DNA of 12,000 nt, taken from contig NC_135568.1 in NCBI RefSeq assembly GCF_964340395.1, positions 15,962,276 to 15,974,275 on the forward strand, given 5' to 3'. This stretch comes from Glandiceps talaboti. Taxonomy: Eukaryota > Hemichordata > Enteropneusta > Spengelidae. Every line of letters starts with the position of its first letter. Within the stretch, counting starts at the first letter, position 1. The position numbers were made by a program, and so were the translations under genes. Below the pieces are notes generated by a model, which did no database searches, had not been told where the DNA came from, and saw only the letters and a list, made by a program, of their open reading frames with translations. Of this stretch, positions 1 through 8,203 are shown in pieces.

Positions 1-189
1 AACGCTGAGACATTAATTTACCGCTATACTACGTACCGTGGGAAATAATAATTTCACACGGGTTTCACTTTTTTATGACAGCCACAATGAGTCTAGTACT
101 TGATACAAACTATGTTGATGTGCCTGTGTACGTATAGCGTCGCATTGTTGTTGTTGTTGGTGATATATGTTCCGTCGGACGAAGTCGGT
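1..189. other. Non-coding leader, nothing recognised
   Basis: No coding pattern, RNA gene or terminal repeat is visible. A short (GTT)4 run lies near 146-158. Open frames here exist only because they run into the neighbouring GT microsatellite, giving Cys-Val or His-Thr repeats. Confidence 0.6.
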
Positions 190-201
190 GGGGGGGGGGG
201 G
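190..201. repeat. Poly-G run (G12)
   Basis: Twelve consecutive G residues sit about 30 bp before the GT tract. Similar G10-G12 runs recur at 6501, 7841 and 7897. The length is likely polymorphic and error-prone in assemblies. Confidence 0.95.
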
Positions 202-229
202 CGACTATAGCATGACCTCCATGCGTCCG

Positions 230-232
<3 letters not shown>

Positions 233-274
<42 letters not shown>

Positions 275-296
275 GTGTGTGTGTGTGTGCGTGCGC
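233..296. repeat. (GT)n microsatellite
   Basis: About 32 GT units with C interruptions at 270, 290 and 294. It directly abuts the first, 5'-truncated monomer of the 150-bp satellite, so the tract may mark the original edge of that array. Alternating purine-pyrimidine DNA of this kind can adopt Z-form. Confidence 0.97.
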
Positions 297-298
297 AT

Positions 299-1083
299 CT
301 TGAGCCATTTCTTGGAAATTACTGGACCGATTTCTCTCAAACTTGGTAAAGGACAAAACACTATGGCATACATATGCACGTCAGTTTATTTTGTAATACG
401 ATCCAATATGGTCGCCAGACGGCAATTTTGTTACGAATTTTTCATGTTCGAAGTCATTACACTGACATGCCTGAACAGATCTCACTCAGAATTGGTATAA
501 GGACAATGTTCTATTACATACATATGCATCTCAATTTATTTTGTGATACAATTTAATATGGCCGCCAGGCGGCCATTTTTAAACGATTTTTCATGTCCAG
601 AACCACTACTTGGAAAATGACAGAACCAATTTCTATCAAACTTGGTATAAGGCAACACACTATGGCATACACATGCATGTCAATTTATTTTGTGATACAA
701 TTCAATATGGCCGCCAAACAGCCATTTTGTTACGAATTTTTCATGTTCGAAGCCATTACGCAGACATGCCTGAACAGATCTCATTCAAAGTTGGTATAAG
801 GACTATGTTCTATTACATACATATGCATGTGAATTCATGTTGTGATACGATCCAATATGGCCACCGGGCGGCCATTTTTTAAACGAATTTTTCATGTCCA
901 GACACCAGAACCAATACTTGGACATGACTGGTACAAGGACAGCACACTATGGCATACATATGCATTCTGTTTTAAACGATTCCCTTTAAACTGGATACAA
1001 GGATATACGTTGTATTATAATCTACACATGCATATCAAATTATGTCACAATACGATCCAATATGGCCACTGGGGAAACATTTG
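299..1083 (+). repeat. Diverged satellite, ~150 bp monomers in A/B dimers
   Basis: The landmark GGTATAAGG or a variant recurs at 345, 494, 644 and 793 (spacing 149-150). The landmark AATATGG followed by GGCCGCC-like sequence recurs at about 409, 559, 709 and 859 (spacing 150). Monomers alternate. Type A carries TGTCCAGAACCA..TACTTGG before the landmark. Type B carries TGTTCGAAG..ATGCCTGAACAG. Two A/B dimers of about 300 bp are clear, followed by a shorter, degenerate A-type monomer (landmark near 930) and a partial one (near 993-1083). Open frames across this region give similar peptides in successive dimers only because the DNA repeats. Confidence 0.88.
559..575. repeat. GGCCGCC/GGCGGCC palindrome at the monomer junction
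   Basis: A perfect 8-bp inverted repeat around a single A (TGGCCGCC-A-GGCGGCCA). Versions at 409, 709 and 859 have one or more substitutions. Its GC content and CpGs contrast with the AT-rich monomer body. The GGCCAT core resembles a YY1-type site, which is only an inference. Confidence 0.85.
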
Positions 1084-1144
1084 ACATTGTCCTTATACCA
1101 ACTTTGAATGAGATCTGTTCAGAAATGTTTGCATAACGGTTTTA
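1084..1144 (-). repeat. Inverted partial satellite monomer
   Basis: Read on the minus strand, this stretch gives the type B order: GTTATGCAAACAT, then CTGAACAGATCTCATTC, then AAAGTTGGTATAAGGACA. That matches the plus-strand copy near 755-805 closely. It is a flipped piece of a type B monomer inside an otherwise forward array. Confidence 0.82.
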
Positions 1145-1387
1145 AGCATTTTATTTTGATTTTTCCATGTTTTGGACCATTAGCTCTCCCTCCACTGTCT
1201 ATGGTTACACAAACATGCATGAACAGTTTCCATTAAAACTTTATTTAAATACAATGTACTATGATGTTTAGTATGTATGTCAACTTGTGTCACGATATGA
1301 TCCAACAGGACTGCTAGGCAGCCATTCTGTATGGAGCCATTTGACAGACATGTATTAGCAGATTAATTTCAGTCAATCTTGGTATAA
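1145..1387 (+). repeat. Highly diverged satellite monomers up to the element insertion point
   Basis: Recognisable landmarks include ACATGCATGAACAG near 1214, a degenerate junction (TGATCCAAC...GGCAGCCATTCTG) near 1299-1331, and CAATCTTGGTATAA ending at 1387. The transposon-like block begins at 1388, in the middle of this last landmark. Confidence 0.7.
1385..1387. repeat. Left target-site duplication (TAA)
   Basis: TAA precedes the TAGTG terminus and is repeated at 5703-5705 after the CACTA terminus. Removing the block and one TAA gives CTTGGTATAAGGGCAGTGT, which matches the uninterrupted satellite landmark at 494 or 793. This supports a 3-bp duplication. Confidence 0.65.
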
Positions 1388-1444
1388 TAGTGTGGGGGCA
1401 TATGGTAGATTTTTGGGTTTTGTGTGAAATTCATGTTAATTTTT

Positions 1445-1501
1445 GCCAACATATATCATTGTGTTCCCCATCATCTGAGCAATTAAAAAATATATGTTGG
1501 C
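1445..1501. repeat. Subterminal hairpin in the left end of the element
   Basis: A perfect 12-bp inverted repeat, GCCAACATATAT against ATATATGTTGGC, with a 33-bp loop. It recurs in copy B (4144-4200) and, with one substitution in the left arm, in copy C (4950-5006). The right end carries a related GCCAACATGTAT motif, so subterminal repeats are a consistent part of this element. Confidence 0.8.
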
Positions 1502-1618
1502 AATTTTTATTTCAATATTAAGGGTAATTTTTGCAACAATTTCATAAATGATGTAAAATCATGGTTTTTCTGTATATTGATGGCAAATTAAAAGATGTGA
1601 ACTGTACGATTGCTTTAT

Positions 1619-3525
1619 ATCTGTATAAATGTACTTATGGACATCCTGTAGACGATAAACTTGTAGACTGTTGTATAATTTTGCATTTTAATCACAATAT
1701 TATAAATTCTGGCTTATTTATTTGCATATCATTTGCGTATTATGTATGATGTCAAAATGAGACAGACTTAGTCATCAAGTTGGCATGTGAGTACTTATTC
1801 CCAGCAATAAAGGTTATTTGTGTATGAGAATTACCAAAAGATGTAGAAGGGTACATTCCATGTTGTTTATGTTGAGGATTTGAATGTCAGATTTTATTTG
1901 AGTAATAAAAAACTTGGAATGATAGCTAACAATGCAATACAATTTGATTTAAGATACTATTTTCTGGTGGGTTGGTGGTTGGGGTTGGGTGGTACATTAG
2001 AATGTGTCTCTGCTGTTACTTTCAACCTTTATTCATGACTGACCAAGAGGAGGTTCGTTGCGTAATCGAATGTAAGAGTGCCTTCACGCTGAATAACTAA
2101 ACTAAATATGTATATATTCATATTGTTCCTTTGAAATATTAGAAAAGATATTCTTCAGATACTGAATTTATCATCTTTATTTTATGGTACATTGTCCTTT
2201 ATCCTGTTTTATTTTAGAATTTCGATGAAATAACGTAATCAAATGTAACAGCGGAGAACACATCTATTCATGTTGTTCCCTTGAATTGACATGTAACTCC
2301 AACCAAATAGCTACACTAGTAGAAACGTAGACAATACATACGACATAATGGCGTGAGTAAGAGACTAGACAGTAGTTTTGAATAAAAACAATTGGGTCTA
2401 TTCACTCGAATACATAACTTTGTATAGTAACGATTCAATTGATGCTATGCTATGCTATTGATCAAAAATATGTTTATGTCAGATGTAAACTGAATGCCTT
2501 CAATAAAGGCAAAACTTTAGATTGCTGTTCCTTCACGCCTTGTCGAAAGAAAAATTCTGCGCTACCAGACATGATATTGCATATCCATTAGTTACTACAT
2601 CAATAAATAAAACGTAGCTTTGGAACTTATTGTTCATATCCTCTTCTGTAAAAGTTGAGTTTGGTGTATTTTTAACCCGCTGTAACTTTCACTAGTGTCC
2701 ACCATTTTAGTTATATAATGTGGTGAGTATGAGACGAAGTGACACCTTTGACTTAATTCACCCCCGGTGACCTCTCCCCTGGGGGCTGTGAACAGTCAAA
2801 AGTGTCACTTTGTCTCGTACTACCCCTTGACAGAGATGGTAGTTAGGTGGGTCACAGGTATTGTAAAGGTTGGGTAAAGGTGGGTAAATTTGACTTTTCG
2901 TATAGTTAACCTCAACTGAATCTTTTCTTTCGTGCCAGTAAAATCAATTTAATACTAGACAATAATTTTGAAAAAAAAAATAATCAGGTCTACCACTCAA
3001 GTAGTTGTTTTGTCAACTATTTTTGTCCTTGTTACCACGTCTACTCAAATAAAACCTACCTAAGAGTACCCATTCATTCTCATTCAGGCTACCAGCCTAC
3101 CATCCACAGACACCACCACCCGATCTAGGTTAGTGTAATCTGTTCACCTTAAGCTTATGAGATTCGCAAGGTTTTATTACAAAAGGGCGATGGATATATT
3201 CACTAGTTTCAAGGATGGTAGACTATAATTTGCTAGTTAAATTTCAGTAATTGTACGTGTATTAATGGCTTACAGCTCGATGTAGTTTTAGTGGAGATTC
3301 GACTAACCCTGGGCTTCGCATCATCGTTTCATAGCTGACCCCCACCGGCTACCTGTTCCGAATATATGCATGAACCGTTTATTGTTTCGATACTGAGAGG
3401 TATGACATGTAAATATATACATGTACTAGTATACAATGATATTTTCTCTATTTTATCGATTAAGTATTATATCTATTGAGATCAGAAGTGCATATTTTTA
3501 ATCAGCTCACACATCCATATGACAC
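1619..3525. other. Interior segment present only in copy A, no gene seen
   Basis: This segment of about 1.9 kb is replaced in copies B and C by about 10 T-rich bases. It has no convincing open frame. It holds faint internal direct repeats: CGTAATCGAATGTAA (about 2061) against CGTAATCAAATGTAA (about 2234), and ACTAGACAGTAGTTTTGAA (2364) against a diverged version at 2954. It also holds a foldback at 2721-2824. It could be the ancestral interior of the element or a later insertion; no clear target duplication flanks it. Confidence 0.6.
2723..2824. repeat. Imperfect foldback (arms ~30 nt)
   Basis: The left arm TATGAGACGAAGTGACACC...GACT (about 2728-2753) pairs with the right arm from AGTCAAAAGTGTCAC to CTCGTA (2794-2819), at about 23 of 26 positions. 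Pairing partly continues inward through CACCCCCGG against CAGCCCCCAGG, leaving a small GC-rich centre. The shape suggests a tiny foldback element or a structured insulator-like sequence, but the function is unknown. Confidence 0.75.
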
Positions 3526-4094
3526 CAGAGGATGAGTGCATTCTTAAGATCTAGCGTAATTACTGAAAATCACTAATTATGCAAATAACTCATATAGGGC
3601 GTCGATTTAAATTTTTTTCATCTAATTGAAGACATTTAGGGTCGTTTGGGCCATGAGAAACAGAATTAAGACTGTCCTTATATATACCTACCAATTACTG
3701 TTGTTATTTTTACAATATACATAATGTTCTGACTGTTGCTATGGACATGGTCTTGTTGATAGGCATATTTCATACATGTTTTGATATTTTTTTGGCCTGA
3801 CTAACCAAAAATGTTGTTATCTTTGTAAAATATACTGGCATTGTTGGCTGTTGCTAAGGCCATATCAATGGAAGTTGACTATAATCACATGGATTCATGG
3901 GTTTTCATTGCCTAACCAATGGTTAAGAATAGGGTCTTGGGGCCACATTTTATTTTTAGCCCCCTAAGACTAATTTTGAAGATAAAAATTGCCAACATGT
4001 ATTTTTTTATATGTGGTCCTATAATGAATGTAACCATATATATTTCATAAAATTAACATGCATTTCACACGAAAACCCATATGCCCCTGCACTA

Positions 4095-4894
4095 TCGCAT
4101 ATGGTAGATTTTTGGGTTTTGTGTGAAATTCATGTTAATTTTTGCCAACATATATCATTGTGTTCCCCATCATCTGAGCAATTAAAAAATATATGTTGGC
4201 AATTTTTATTTCAATATTAAGGGTAATTTTTGCAACAATTTCATAAATGATGTAAAATCATGGTTTTTCTGTATATTGATGGCAAATTAAAATATGTGAA
4301 CTGTACGATTGCTTTATTTTATTTTTTCAGAGGATGAGTGCATTCTTAAGATCTAGCGTAATTACTGAAAATCACTAATTATGCAAATAACTCATATAGG
4401 GCGTCGATTTAATTTTTTTTCATCTAATTGAAGACATTTAGGGTCGTTTGGGCCATGAGAAACAGAATTAAGACTGCCCTTATATATACCTACCAATTAC
4501 TGTTGTTATTTTTACAATATACATAATGTTCTGACTGTTGCTATGGACATGGTCTTGTTGATAGGCATATTTCATACATGTTTTGATATTTTTTTGGCCT
4601 GACTAACCAAAAATGTTGTTATCTTTGTAAAATATACTGGCATTGTTGGCTGTTGCTAAGGCCATATCAATGGAAGTTGACTATAATCACATGGATTCAT
4701 GGGTTTTCATTGCCTAACCAATGGTTAAGAATAGGGTCTTGGGGCCACATTTTATTTTTAGCCCCCTAAGACTAATTTTGAAGATAAAAATTGCCAACAT
4801 GTATTTTTTTATATGTGGTCCTATAATGAATGTAACCATATATGTTTCATAAAATTAACATGCATTTCACACGAAAACCCATATGCCCCTGCAC
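4095..4894 (+). mobile_element. TIR element copy B, short form (~0.8 kb)
   Basis: Begins directly after copy A as TCGCATATGG, having lost a few terminal bases of the TAGTGTGGGG end, and runs to CCCCTGCAC at 4894. It matches copy A from 1399 to 1618 and from 3526 to the right end with only a few substitutions, but lacks the 1.9-kb interior. The deletion joint is a T-rich stretch around 4318-4327. No coding capacity was found; the open frame at 4011-4220 merely spans the A/B junction. Confidence 0.85.
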
Positions 4895-5702
4895 GTGTGG
4901 GGGCATATGGTAGATTTTTGGGTTTTGTGTGAAATTCATGTTAATTTTTGCCAACATACATCATTGTGTTCCCCATCATCTGAGCAATTAAAAAATATAT
5001 GTTGGCAATTTTTATTTCAATATTAAGGGTAATTTTTGCAACAATTTCATAAATGATGTAAAATCATGGTTTTTCTGTATATTGATGTCAAATTAAAATA
5101 TGTGAACTGTACGATTGCTTTATTTTATTTTTTCAGAGGATGAGTGCATTCTTAAGATCGAGCGTAATTACTGAAAATCACTAATTATGCAAATAACTCA
5201 TATAGGGCGTCGATTTAATTTTTTTTCATCTAACTGAAGACATTTAGGGTCGTTTGGGCCATGAGAAACAGAATTAAGACTGCCCTTATATATACCTACC
5301 AATTACTGTTGTTATTTTTACAATATACATAATGTTCTGACTGTTGCTATGGACATGGTCTTGTTGATAGGCATATTTCATACATGTTTTGATATTTTTT
5401 TGGCCTGACTAACCAAAAATGTTGTTATCTTTGTAAAATATACTGGCATTGTTGGCTGTTGCTAAGGCCATATCAATGGAAGTTGACTATAATCACATGG
5501 ATTCATGGGTTTTCATTGCCTAACCAATGGTTAAGAATAGGGTCTTGGGGCCACATTTTATTTTTAGCCCCCTAAGACTAATTTTGAAGATAAAAATTGC
5601 CAACATGTATTTTTTTATATGTGGTCCTATAATGAATGTAACCATATATGTTTCATAAAATTAACATGCATTTCACACGAAAACCCATATGCCCCTGCAC
5701 TA
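4895..5702 (+). mobile_element. TIR element copy C, short form (~0.8 kb)
   Basis: Starts with GTGTGGGGGCATATGG immediately after CTGCAC of copy B, with no spacer. It matches copy B with only a handful of substitutions over about 800 bp, and the right 567 bp is the same length in all three copies. The right end is CCCCTGCACTA at 5702, followed by TAA and satellite sequence. The high B-C similarity points to recent tandem duplication rather than independent insertions. Confidence 0.87.
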
Positions 5703-5743
5703 TAAGGGCAGTGTACTATTAAGTACATATGCATGTCAATTTG
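5703..5743 (+). repeat. Satellite resumes after the element block
   Basis: TAAGGGCAGTGTACTATTAA followed by TACATATGCATGTCAATTTGTGAT matches the satellite monomer region after its GGTATAAGG landmark. Together with 1360-1387 it completes one monomer, and its first TAA is the right target duplication. Homology fades after about 5743. Confidence 0.8.
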
Positions 5744-5868
5744 TGATTGCACCTAGCACGATTAGCTTTGATGACCACGTCCAATATTCGAAAAATCATG
5801 AATTATAACCAAAACCTTATTTCACAGGTGCCTTATATCACAAAATAATGATTTTCACTTTCGCATTT

Positions 5869-5911
<43 letters not shown>

Positions 5912-6500
5912 TCATCATCATCATCATAACTGTACAGATTAATGTTTACAAACAATGCTACGTAGTTCCGAACATATTACTATAATTCTGATGTCAGAAG
6001 TGTAGTAATATTAAATGTATCGTTTTCACATTACTGTAATTTGATGTCACACCCTGGAAATATGAGGGTCTATGTATATAATAACATAGCTAATTTCTTG
6101 TCTTGCTCAACACATCGCTTTATAACGTAGCAATCAACAAGTATTGTAATAATATAAGTTAATCTAACGACTTGTGTCACGATGCCGAAACGACACCCAC
6201 GGCGATACGACGAAGAGGTGATATCGGGTAATAGCCTCATCATTGTCCAGCTGAATAGAAATCTTATTAATACCGTACCCCTGCTACTTTTCATTGGCGT
6301 GGTCATAAAACATTGCTCTAGCAGTGCTACATCTCATCATGTTTTTAAAATATATTTTAGGTTTTCCAAGTTCACACAAATTCCCAAAGTGACAATTAGT
6401 TTGGTGGTGAAATACATGATATCACAAAAACAATATTTGTACACTAAGAAAGAAAGGAAAAAAACAGCCGAAGCAAGCCGTCATGATTAATGACCTGAAA
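5744..6500. other. Non-coding stretch with (AAC)n, no gene recognised
   Basis: Apart from the AAC/ATC microsatellite, only AT-rich sequence is seen. An open frame of 102 codons starts at 6182 with a short CpG-rich opening (MPKRHPRRYDEE) and a hydrophobic run near residues 30-43. It matches no family recognised here and looks like a chance frame, although a short first exon cannot be excluded. Confidence 0.55.
5869..5927. repeat. (AAC)14-(ATC)5 compound microsatellite
   Basis: Fourteen AAC units run from 5869 to 5910, followed directly by ATC units to 5927. No surrounding coding frame is supported, so a polyglutamine or polyasparagine reading is not indicated. Confidence 0.95.
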
Positions 6501-6600
6501 GGGGGGGGGGGGTACTGAAAAACTGGTTAGTGAAGGGGAGGGAGGGGGTATTCAAAAACAAGGGAGTGAATGGTAGGGGGTACTCAAAATATTTGCTAAC
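6501..6600. repeat. G-rich short tandem repeat led by a G12 run
   Basis: G12 at 6501-6512 begins two and a half degenerate units of about 32-36 bp, each starting GGGGGTAYTSAAAA (near 6508, 6545 and 6577) and carrying a GTGAAKGG-like middle. The plus strand is unusually G-rich, with several GGG-GGGG runs that could form a G-quadruplex. Confidence 0.65.
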
Positions 6601-7260
6601 ACTAAAGTGTATTACACACCTGTATATACACGAGTATGCAAGTTATTTATTAACACAGCTTTTGCTGTTAGAATTTTTCAGTGCATATTGCATATACATA
6701 GCCACTAAGAAAATGCATACACATTTGACATAAACATGCAGTTTCTGAAGCCAGTACAGTACACCATAGCAATCTGTAGCACAAATTGATCAAACCGATA
6801 CTAGTACATTGAGTTCTGTAACATGAAACAATTAAATCATTAAGTGATAAAGAAGTAAGGAATAACCTGGTTAAAGAAATAAACGGCTGAAGCCACACAG
6901 GAGGGCAAGGTCTGCTCAAATAGGATCAACTCATCTAGAAAATCACGGTGTAGATTATGTCGGGCAGTGAAAGCAGCTGAAAATCTCTGACAGGTTTCAT
7001 TGTACAGATGTTTATAACTGGTAAATACTGATTATAAATATTAAATACATGTTGAAAACAAAGCATATGGTAATGTTTAGCTATAACTTTTCATTACACA
7101 GATACTAGTACATGGCGTTCTGTTACATGAAATCAACATATAAGTATACAATAATTTTTCATAATTTTATATGGTATGGCATGCAACTGTATTTTGAGAA
7201 TTTTTCTCAGTGTTAGTATTCTGAATTAAAATTTCAATTGTGATAAGGAGAGGGTATTGT
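6601..7260. other. Non-coding stretch with a short direct repeat, no gene seen
   Basis: AT-rich sequence without a supported exon. The phrase GATACTAGTACAT followed by GTTCTGTWACATGAAA occurs at 6797-6828 and again at 7101-7131, about 304 bp apart, a small diverged direct repeat. Confidence 0.55.
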
Positions 7261-7270
7261 TATCACCTAG

Positions 7271-7550
7271 ACATGTTAAAATAATACCAGATAACACTTT
7301 TGTTTTAGTTTTAGTCCTTGAATTTCAAAATTTTCTACGGCCTCAAAGGGAACCCCGTCCTGTACCTACCCACAGACTGCTCCCTTTTATTTTGATTTAA
7401 ATTTTATGTAGTATTATTACTACGGTACCCCGACATGTTAAAACAGCAGCAGAAAGTATTCTTTTTGTCCTTGAATTTCAAGAATCTCCAGGGACGGGAG
7501 GGGAACCCCCCCATACGTACCCCCACTTGCCTCCCTCAAACTTTGTGTCA
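7271..7550 (+). repeat. Two diverged ~155-160 bp direct repeats
   Basis: ACATGTTAAAA occurs at 7271 and 7433, TCCTTGAATTTCAA at 7315 and 7468, and a GGGAACCCC block follows each, then a run of ACC/CCC-rich sequence. The two units are clearly related but diverged. Related wording (AATTTTTGGGATTTTCAAAGCAATTCC, then C-rich) is faint near 7945-7995. Confidence 0.6.
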
Positions 7551-7590
7551 ACTTATACTGCCTAATTTACAGTTTTACTACAGTTTTTTC

Positions 7591-7757
7591 TATGTATGTA
7601 TGTATGTATGTATGTATGTATGTATGTATGTATGTATGTATGTATGTATGTATGTATGTATGTGAGTGTGTGTGTATGTACGTGTGTATGTATGTATGTA
7701 TGTATGTATGTATGTATGTATGTATGTATGTATGTATGTATGTGAGTGTGTGTGTGT
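7591..7757. repeat. Two (TATG)n blocks, each ending in TGAGTGTGTGTG
   Basis: About 18 TATG units (7591-7663) lead into GAGTGTGTGTGT. A second block (about 7687-7743) of about 14 units leads into the same GAGTGTGTGTGTGT tail. The repeated tail suggests segmental duplication of a whole microsatellite module. The Met-Tyr-Val-Cys and His-Thr open frames here are artefacts of the repeat. Confidence 0.93.
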
Positions 7758-7830
7758 CTCAATGGAACACTCAACCTCAATTTGTGTAATGTTTGTAGGA
7801 TGCCATACATTAAAAGTTATGACTAAATTG

Positions 7831-7863
7831 GTGTGTGTGTGGGGGGGGGGGAGTTTGGAAATA

Positions 7864-7899
<36 letters not shown>

Positions 7900-7906
7900 G
7901 GGGGGG
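7831..7906. repeat. Two (GT)n-G10 modules
   Basis: GTGTGTGTGT followed by G11 (7831-7851) is repeated as a longer GT run followed by G10 (7866-7906), separated by AGTTTGGAAATATTT. The same order of GT then poly-G argues for local duplication or a shared slippage origin. Confidence 0.9.
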
Positions 7907-8203
7907 TTATGAAAAAAATCAAACCAGGCAGGGGATTTACTGCAATTTTTGGGATTTTCAAAGCAATTCCTCCGACCCCCCCCCTCCAGGTCACTGCTCC
8001 CTAAATATTAAAAGCTCTTATCAGGCCGTACAGTATGGCAAGCCGACCAGACCAAAATTATCTTTTGGAATATTGAAGATATACGTTTTTTGAATTTATT
8101 GATATTAATGTTACGATTGAACCGTATATTTTATACGATTTTAATATATTTTTATCTTATAAATATATTTCATTTTTATGTGTATTGAGTTGAGGAAATC
8201 TAT
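7907..8203. other. Non-coding stretch, no gene seen
   Basis: A C-rich segment (about 7971-8000) is followed by a strongly AT-rich segment (about 8090-8180). No exon, RNA gene or repeat boundary is convincing. Confidence 0.55.

Larger units (their letters stand above)
1388..4094 (+). mobile_element. TIR element copy A, long form (~2.7 kb, non-autonomous)
   Basis: The left end is TAGTGTGGGGGCATATGG. The right end, read in reverse complement, is TAGTGCAGGGGCATATGG. The imperfect TIRs extend roughly 120-135 bp inward, with shared GTGTGAAAT, CATGTTAATTTT and ATGTTGGCAATTTTTAT blocks. The left part (1388-1618) and right part (3526-4094) match copies B and C. The middle (1619-3525) is present only here. 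No transposase-length open frame exists, so it is a non-autonomous or decayed element. The flanking TAA would suit a PIF/Harbinger-type (TWA) target, but the TAGTG terminus is not typical of that group, so the superfamily is unassigned. Confidence 0.78.

Noticed and set aside
237-1084. Overlapping open frames of 60-90 codons with similar peptides in the satellite
   Set aside because: The peptide similarity follows from the 300-bp DNA repeat. The frames start in microsatellite or satellite sequence and show no domain or splice signal.
1561-1749. 62-codon open frame across the left end of element copy A
   Set aside because: It crosses the boundary of shared and copy-specific sequence and is not preserved in copies B and C.
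4011-4220. 69-codon open frame across the A/B element junction
   Set aside because: It reads through two abutting inverted-repeat ends and has no recognisable motif.
1388-5702. CACTA superfamily assignment from the CACTA and TAGTG ends
   Set aside because: CACTA elements begin with CACTA and end with TAGTG. Here the order is reversed (TAGTG at the left, CACTA at the right).
6182-6490. 102-codon frame starting MPKRHPRRYDEE
   Set aside because: It has a short CpG-rich start and one hydrophobic run, but no recognised family, no clear splice context, and a low-complexity Lys-rich end.
7435-8093. Open frames on both strands rich in Met-Tyr-Val-Cys or His-Thr
   Set aside because: These are direct translations of TATG and GT microsatellites.
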